NCBI RefSeq assembly: GCF_003600685.1
Contig: NZ_CP032084.1
Coordinates: 4,340,001-4,404,000, forward strand
Length of the DNA stretch: 64,000 bases
DNA from: Achromobacter sp. B7
GTDB lineage: Bacteria; Pseudomonadota; Gammaproteobacteria; Burkholderiales; Burkholderiaceae_B
Reading direction: 5' to 3'
Shown: positions 59,243-64,000 of the stretch, piece after piece
How positions within the stretch are numbered: the stretch's first letter is position 1
How the letters are laid out: each line of letters opens with the position of its first letter
Position numbers and translations under genes: made by a program
The notes under the pieces: model-generated
Told to the model about the DNA's origin: nothing
The model's database searches: none
The model's input: only the letters and a program-made list of their open reading frames with translations

Positions 59243-62200
59243 ATGTCCAACGTTCCTTCAGCGCCGGTCAACAAGCCGGGTCTTGCCATCAGCGATTTGC
59301 ACTTTCCTGTTGTGGGCCTCGGCGCCTCGGCGGGGGGCATCGAAGCGCTACAGGATTTCTTTTCGAACACCCGCGACGAATCCAACATGGCTTACGTGGT
59401 GATCGTGCATTTGTCGCCCGACCACGAAAGCGTGCTGGACAAGATCTTGCAAGCCACGACCCGCATGCCGGTCGTGCAGGTGACCCACCCGCAGCGCATC
59501 CAGAGCAACCACGTCTACGTCATCCCGCCGGCCTCGATGCTGGCGATGAACGACGGCTATTTAAGCGTGTCGCCCGCCAGCCAACCGCAAGGCACGCGCG
59601 TCGCCATCGACGAATTCTTCCGCACGCTGGCCGACGTGCACACCACGCGCGCGGTCGGCATCGTGTTGACGGGCGGCGGGTCGGACGGGTCGGTGGGCCT
59701 GGCGCGCATCAAGGAACAGGGCGGCGTCACGTTCGCGCAGCAGCCCGAAGACGCCGAACACGACGCCATGCCGCGCAGCGCCATCGCGACCGGCATGGTG
59801 GACATCATTTTGCCGGTGGCGGCCATGCCCGAGCGGCTCAAGCAGATTGCCGACAACATGGCGGCCATCCATATCCCGCGGCTGTCCCAGGCCACCGGAT
59901 CGGCGGCCGACGCGGTGCACGAAGCCGATCCCGACAAAGAAGACCGCAACGCGTTGCGCGACATCCTGACGCTGCTGCGCGCCCGCACCGGTCACGATTT
60001 TCGCCATTACAAGACCGCGACGGTCCTGCGGCGCATCGAACGCCGCATGCAGGTGACCGGCGTGTCCACCTTGACCGCATACGGCAAGCTGCTGCAAGAC
60101 CGCGTGGAAGAAACGCCGCTGTTGCTATCGGACATGCTGATTGGCGTGACGCAATTTTTTCGCGACAAAGAAGCTTTTACGTCGCTGGATAATTTCGTGC
60201 TGGCCAAGCTGTTCGAGCGCCACCAGAAAAATCCCGGCAGTCCCATGCGGGTCTGGGTCGCGGGCTGCTCGACCGGCGAAGAGGCGTATTCGCTGGCGAT
60301 CCTGCTCAGCGCGCGCGCCGACGCGCTCAACTACAGCCAGAAGATCCAGCTATTCGCCACCGACATCGACGAGGCCTCTTTGGCCACCGGCCGCGCGGGC
60401 GCCTATTCCATGGCAATCGAAGCGGACGTGCCGTCCAGCCTGCTGCAAGGCTATTTCACCCGGCTGGAACACGAATACCGCATCAAGAAAGAAGTGCGCG
60501 AACGCGTGCTGTTCGCCGTGCACAACGTGCTGCGCGACCCGCCGTTTTCCAAGCTGGACCTGGTCAGCTGCCGCAACCTGCTGATCTACCTGGACCGCGA
60601 GGTGCAGCAAGACGTGCTGCGCATGTTCCACTTTGCGCTCAAGCCCGGGGGATACCTGTTCCTGGGCAGCTCGGAATCGGCCGATGCCTGCCCCCGACTG
60701 TTCCAGGTGGTGGACAAGCGCAACCGTATCTACGTGGCCAAGGAAACGCCCGCGAAGCTGCGCAACGTGCCGGCGTTGCCGGCCGCCCACGCGTTCGAAC
60801 GCCCCAGCACCGCCGCCGCGCCCTTGACGCGCAACCGCCACAACAAGGTGTCGTACGCCGATGTCCACCAGCGCGCGCTGGAGATGTACGCGCCGCCCAG
60901 TGTCATCGTGGACGCCGAAAGCGACATCGTGCACATGTCGGAGCGGGCCGGCAGGTTCTTGCGCCATGGCGGCGGCGAACCGTCGCGCAACCTGCCGTCC
61001 CTGGTCTATCCGGAACTGCGCACCGAACTGCGCACGGCAATGTTCCAGGCGCTGCACACGCGCAAAAGCGTCGAGGCGCGCCGCGTAAAGATGAAGATCG
61101 GAGACCGCCAGGCCTACGTCAACATGGTGGTGCGGCCGTTTCGCCACGAAGAAACGTCCAACGACTACATGCTGGTGCTGTTTGACGAAGTGGAAGACGT
61201 GATGAGCCCCGAAGCCATCGCGCCCATCGTCGGCGCCTCGGCCGTGCTGACGCAGCTGGAGGCCGAGCTGCAAGGCACGAAGGACCAGCTGCAATCCACT
61301 ATCGAACAATCCGAGACCTCCACCGAAGAATTGAAGGCGTCCAACGAAGAGTTGCAAGCCATCAACGAAGAGCTGCGCTCGGCCACTGAAGAGCTTGAAA
61401 CGGGCAAGGAAGAGTTGCAGTCGGTCAACGAAGAGCTCATCACGGTCAACGCCGAACTGAAGTCCAAGGTGGACGAGACGGCCAAGATCAACGACGACTT
61501 GCAAAACCTGATTGCGTCCACCGACATCGCCACGTTGTTCGTCGACCGCAAAATGCACATCCAGTGGTTCACGCCACGCGCTACCGACGTGTTCAACGTC
61601 ATCAACAGCGACGCGGGCCGCTCGCTGCTGGACATCACGCATCGGCTGGACTACCCCGACATGGCGCGCGACGCGGCAGGCGTGTTTGAATCCCTGCGCG
61701 CCGTGGAACGCGAAGTGTGCAGCGATGCCGGCCGTTGGTATCTGGCCAGGCTGCTGCCCTACCGCAGCGCCGAACACCGCATCGAAGGCGCGGTGCTGAC
61801 CTTCATCGACATCACCGACCGCCGCCAGGCCGAAGACCGCGTGCGGCTGGGTGAAGCGCATCTGAAGCTGATGACGGAAAGCGCGCGCGACTTCGGCATC
61901 CTGACGCTGGACAACGACGGCATCATCACCAACTGGAACGTGGGCGCCGAGACCATGTTCGGCTACAGCCGCTCAGAGGCCATCGGCAAGTCGTTCTCCA
62001 TCATCTTTACCGACGCCGACAACGAAGCCGGCCGACCACAGAAAGAGCTGGAACGCGCCCGGCATATCGGCTATGCGCCCGACGAACGCTGGCACCGGCG
62101 CAAGGACGGCGGCCTGATCTTCTGCACGGGCGGCGTCAACCGCATGGACGACCCGCACTATCAGGGCTTTGCGAAGATCGTGCGCGACGTGACGGAACTG

Positions 62201-63367
62201 AAGCTGCGCGATGCCGAACAAGAGTCGCGCCTGGACCGCGCGCGCGCCGACAACGTGCTGAAGGACGAATTCTTCGCCATGGTGTCGCACGAGCTGAAGC
62301 ATCCGCTGAACCTGATCCAGCTGAACGCGGAATTGCTGGCGCGCACGCCGGCGGTGCGCAATTCCCCGGCAGCGGCCCGCTCGGCAGACCTGATCCAGCG
62401 GTCGGTCAAAGGGCAAGCGCGCATCATCGACGACCTGCTCGACCTTTCCCGCGTGCGCACGGGCAAGCTGGGCCTGAACCAATCGATATTCGATATCACC
62501 GCGATAGCCACCAACATTCTTGAAGTGCTGGGCCCCGTGGCCAGCACGGCAGGCCTGACGCTGCGCGGCGAGTTCGACCCCAACCGCGCCATCCATCTGA
62601 ACGCCGATCCGCTGCGCGTGGAGCAGATCATCTGGAACCTGCTGAACAACGGCATCAAGTTCACCCCGCCGGGCGGCACCGTCACGCTGAAGCTGGACGT
62701 GGAAGACGAACGCTTGCGGCTGGATGTCATCGATAACGGCCAGGGCATCGACGCCCAGTTCCTGGGCAAGGTGTTCGACATGTTCAGCCAGGCGGATCTG
62801 CGCCAGCGCAATCTGGCCAGCCCCGGCCTGGGTATTGGCCTGGCGGTGGCCAGCGAACTGGTCAAGGCCCACGGCGGCACCATCCAGGCGCATTCGGATG
62901 GCAATGGGCGTGGCGCGCGCTTCACCGTGCGCATGGCGCTGGCCAACACACAGCAACAGGAAGTGCAGCTGCCGCTACCCGGCGAGAGTCCCCTCAAAGG
63001 GTTGAAGGTGCTGATCGTGGATGACTCCGAGGATATTCTTCACATCATGCGCGAGCTGCTCGAAATGGAAGAGGCCTGCGTCACCGCGGTGGGCAGTGGC
63101 CGCGAGGCGCTGGAAGCATTCGCGAATGCGCCGTTCGACCTGCTGCTCTCCGATATCGGCATGGCCGACATGGACGGGTATGAGCTGATCCGCGCCATTC
63201 GCGAAAAGCATCCGGACAGCGCGGTGCCGGCCATCGCACTGACCGGCTTTGGTTCGAAGGAAGACATGAACGAGGCGCTGCAAGCCGGCTATTCCGCGCA
63301 CATCAGCAAGCCGGTGTCGCTGGACAACCTGCTGGACATCGTGCGCCATCTGCGCGACGGCGGCTAA
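59243..63367 (+). CDS. CheB-CheR-PAS-PAS-histidine kinase-receiver hybrid protein
   Basis: This 1374-residue soluble protein contains, in order: a CheB methylesterase domain (Ser29 in GASAGG, His56, Asp148 in GGGSDGS), a CheR methyltransferase domain (ATVLRRIERRM; SAM motif GCSTGEEAYS 341-350), a long coiled coil (about 665-755, NEELQ-type heptads), two PAS domains (about 755-865 and 870-990), a HisKA/HATPase kinase (His1016; N-box WNLLNN 1131-1136; DNGQG 1164-1168; GLGIGL 1195-1200) and a receiver (Asp1260, Asp1261, Asp1304, Thr1334, Lys1356). All catalytic residues appear intact. It is divergent from the glycan cluster and may phosphorylate the ABC-fused receiver. Confidence 0.95.
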   Translation: MSNVPSAPVNKPGLAISDLHFPVVGLGASAGGIEALQDFFSNTRDESNMAYVVIVHLSPDHESVLDKILQATTRMPVVQVTHPQRIQSNHVYVIPPASMLAMNDGYLSVSPASQPQGTRVAIDEFFRTLADVHTTRAVGIVLTGGGSDGSVGLARIKEQGGVTFAQQPEDAEHDAMPRSAIATGMVDIILPVAAMPERLKQIADNMAAIHIPRLSQATGSAADAVHEADPDKEDRNALRDILTLLRARTGHDFRHYKTATVLRRIERRMQVTGVSTLTAYGKLLQDRVEETPLLLSDMLIGVTQFFRDKEAFTSLDNFVLAKLFERHQKNPGSPMRVWVAGCSTGEEAYSLAILLSARADALNYSQKIQLFATDIDEASLATGRAGAYSMAIEADVPSSLLQGYFTRLEHEYRIKKEVRERVLFAVHNVLRDPPFSKLDLVSCRNLLIYLDREVQQDVLRMFHFALKPGGYLFLGSSESADACPRLFQVVDKRNRIYVAKETPAKLRNVPALPAAHAFERPSTAAAPLTRNRHNKVSYADVHQRALEMYAPPSVIVDAESDIVHMSERAGRFLRHGGGEPSRNLPSLVYPELRTELRTAMFQALHTRKSVEARRVKMKIGDRQAYVNMVVRPFRHEETSNDYMLVLFDEVEDVMSPEAIAPIVGASAVLTQLEAELQGTKDQLQSTIEQSETSTEELKASNEELQAINEELRSATEELETGKEELQSVNEELITVNAELKSKVDETAKINDDLQNLIASTDIATLFVDRKMHIQWFTPRATDVFNVINSDAGRSLLDITHRLDYPDMARDAAGVFESLRAVEREVCSDAGRWYLARLLPYRSAEHRIEGAVLTFIDITDRRQAEDRVRLGEAHLKLMTESARDFGILTLDNDGIITNWNVGAETMFGYSRSEAIGKSFSIIFTDADNEAGRPQKELERARHIGYAPDERWHRRKDGGLIFCTGGVNRMDDPHYQGFAKIVRDVTELKLRDAEQESRLDRARADNVLKDEFFAMVSHELKHPLNLIQLNAELLARTPAVRNSPAAARSADLIQRSVKGQARIIDDLLDLSRVRTGKLGLNQSIFDITAIATNILEVLGPVASTAGLTLRGEFDPNRAIHLNADPLRVEQIIWNLLNNGIKFTPPGGTVTLKLDVEDERLRLDVIDNGQGIDAQFLGKVFDMFSQADLRQRNLASPGLGIGLAVASELVKAHGGTIQAHSDGNGRGARFTVRMALANTQQQEVQLPLPGESPLKGLKVLIVDDSEDILHIMRELLEMEEACVTAVGSGREALEAFANAPFDLLLSDIGMADMDGYELIRAIREKHPDSAVPAIALTGFGSKEDMNEALQAGYSAHISKPVSLDNLLDIVRHLRDGG

Positions 63368-63385
63368 GGGGGAACGCGGCGCGCT

Positions 63386-63595
63386 TCAGGCGCCGGCCTG
63401 CCCTTGCCCGGAACTCCGGTGGCCCGCCAGCACCTGAAACGCCCGCGCCACGTCGTCGGGAATTTCGGTATCCAGCACGTCGTGCTTCCACCCCCGCTTG
63501 GGCGGCCACGGCACGCCCAGCAGCGCCAGCTGCTTTTGGTTATAGCCGCCGCCCGCGGTTTGCCATCGCAGCAGCCATTCATTGGTGACTTCCAT
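63386..63595 (-). CDS. Small conserved-looking hypothetical protein
   Basis: The 69-residue protein (MEVTNEWLLRWQTAGGGYNQ, KQLALLGVPWPPKRGWKHDV, then TEIPDDVARAFQVLAG) has the look of a compact folded domain with many aromatic residues, but I do not recognise a family with an established role. TTTGAGG lies eight bases before the ATG; a GTG three codons upstream is too close to that site. It is convergent with the hybrid kinase. Confidence 0.65.
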   Translation of the reverse strand: MEVTNEWLLRWQTAGGGYNQKQLALLGVPWPPKRGWKHDVLDTEIPDDVARAFQVLAGHRSSGQGQAGA

Positions 63596-63623
63596 AAGGC
63601 TCACCTCAAAGAAGGAACGGCCG

Positions 63624-63788
63624 CTATCGCAGCCAGATCGCTACCGCCCATACCACGAGCAAGATCGCCACAAGCGCTCCGATAAAGGTTGCGAACTGCC
63701 GCCACGGCCCACGGCCGGAAGTGGACTTGCGCGCAGCGTGTGCTTGAGCTTCGTCCGAAAACGGCTGAGTAGGGTTTGGCGTTTTCAT
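63624..63788 (-). CDS. Small single-pass membrane protein
   Basis: The 54-residue protein has a hydrophilic N-terminus (MKTPNPTQPFSDEAQAHAAR), a basic patch, and one C-terminal transmembrane helix (FIGALVAILLVVWAVAIWL) ending in Arg, suggesting a tail-anchored inner-membrane peptide. CGGAG lies seven bases before the ATG. It is 28 bases upstream of the small hypothetical gene in the same direction, possibly one transcript. Function unknown. Confidence 0.6.
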   Translation of the reverse strand: MKTPNPTQPFSDEAQAHAARKSTSGRGPWRQFATFIGALVAILLVVWAVAIWLR

Positions 63789-63965
63789 TTCAGCTCCGAT
63801 CCGCCCGAACGGCGGCGATGCCTGGCATGCGTTGTCCAGCACGTAGCGTGCCCAAGCCGGACCCCGGGGGTCCCGCCACGCTATGCCGTCTAGTGCTGTC
63901 ACACTATTGCAGCTGTCAGGGTCTGCGCTCATACTCGGCGCTCACACAAACATCAAGGTTCCGAG

Positions 63966-64000
63966 ATGGAAAAAGACATCCAAAATCAGGGTGCACAGGC
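63966..64000 (+). CDS. 5' end of a gene running out of the window
   Basis: An ATG followed by an open frame (MEKDIQNQGAQ) continues past the window end. AAGG lies about ten bases before the ATG. The roughly 175 bases before it separate it from the divergent small membrane protein gene and would hold its promoter. Too short to identify. Confidence 0.4.
   Translation, partial: MEKDIQNQGAQ

Overview
The window is high-GC bacterial chromosome, almost fully coding, with no intergenic gap above about 270 bases, no rRNA or tRNA that I could recognise, no insertion sequence and no CRISPR array. Three orphan Bug-type (tripartite tricarboxylate) periplasmic receptors, many LysR and GntR/FCD regulators and an FNR-type oxygen sensor suggest a betaproteobacterium of the Alcaligenaceae, probably Achromobacter or a Bordetella relative. 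This is inference from gene families, not a database match.

Region 1 (1-9.7 kb): partial quinone-oxidoreductase-like gene, PanE/ApbA reductase, DUF3606 peptide with a clear terminator, a CHASE4-GGDEF-EAL protein, a LysR gene divergent from an isochorismatase-like hydrolase, a saccharopine-dehydrogenase-like enzyme, an MFS transporter with a repeat-expanded loop, and a lipoprotein. Region 2 (9.7-25.5 kb): two catabolic clusters. The first (LysR / Bug, MmgE-PrpD, Bug, 3-hydroxyisobutyrate-dehydrogenase-like) runs leftward. The second is a divergon: Bug, hydroxyacid dehydrogenase and PcaC-like decarboxylase on one side, and a Liv-type ABC importer, GntR/FCD regulator, alpha/beta hydrolase and metallo-beta-lactamase-fold hydrolase on the other, with a GntR-type operator between them.

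Region 3 (25.5-30 kb): a low-oxygen response module (universal stress protein, CBS protein, flavodoxin-like protein, PAS histidine kinase, NarL-type regulator, FNR). Two FNR-like boxes lie at identical distances from two start codons. Region 4 (30-42.5 kb): a FecI-FecR-TonB-receptor iron-signalling operon; an ECF41 sigma-factor locus with an AhpD-like protein and a truncated NAD(P)-binding gene; an Rmf/CrpP-like small protein; glyoxalase-fold proteins; and a second MFS transporter with the same style of 15-bp repeat expansion.

Region 5 (42.5-63.4 kb) is the most unusual. A leftward run of about 15 genes encodes five glycosyltransferases (GT2 x2, GT9 x2, GT4 types; a sixth protein is GT4/GT1-like within that count when both GT4-type enzymes are included), a carbamoyltransferase, a GmhB-like phosphatase, an SDR, a UDP-xylose-synthase-like epimerase, a PIG-L deacetylase and an Atm1-type ABC exporter fused to a degenerate kinase ATPase domain and an intact receiver domain. 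It is divergent from a 1374-residue CheB-CheR-PAS-PAS-histidine kinase-receiver protein. I propose a phosphorelay-controlled system for making and exporting a carbamoylated glycoconjugate; the parts are read from sequence, the circuit is hypothesis. The window ends with two small genes and the first codons of another.
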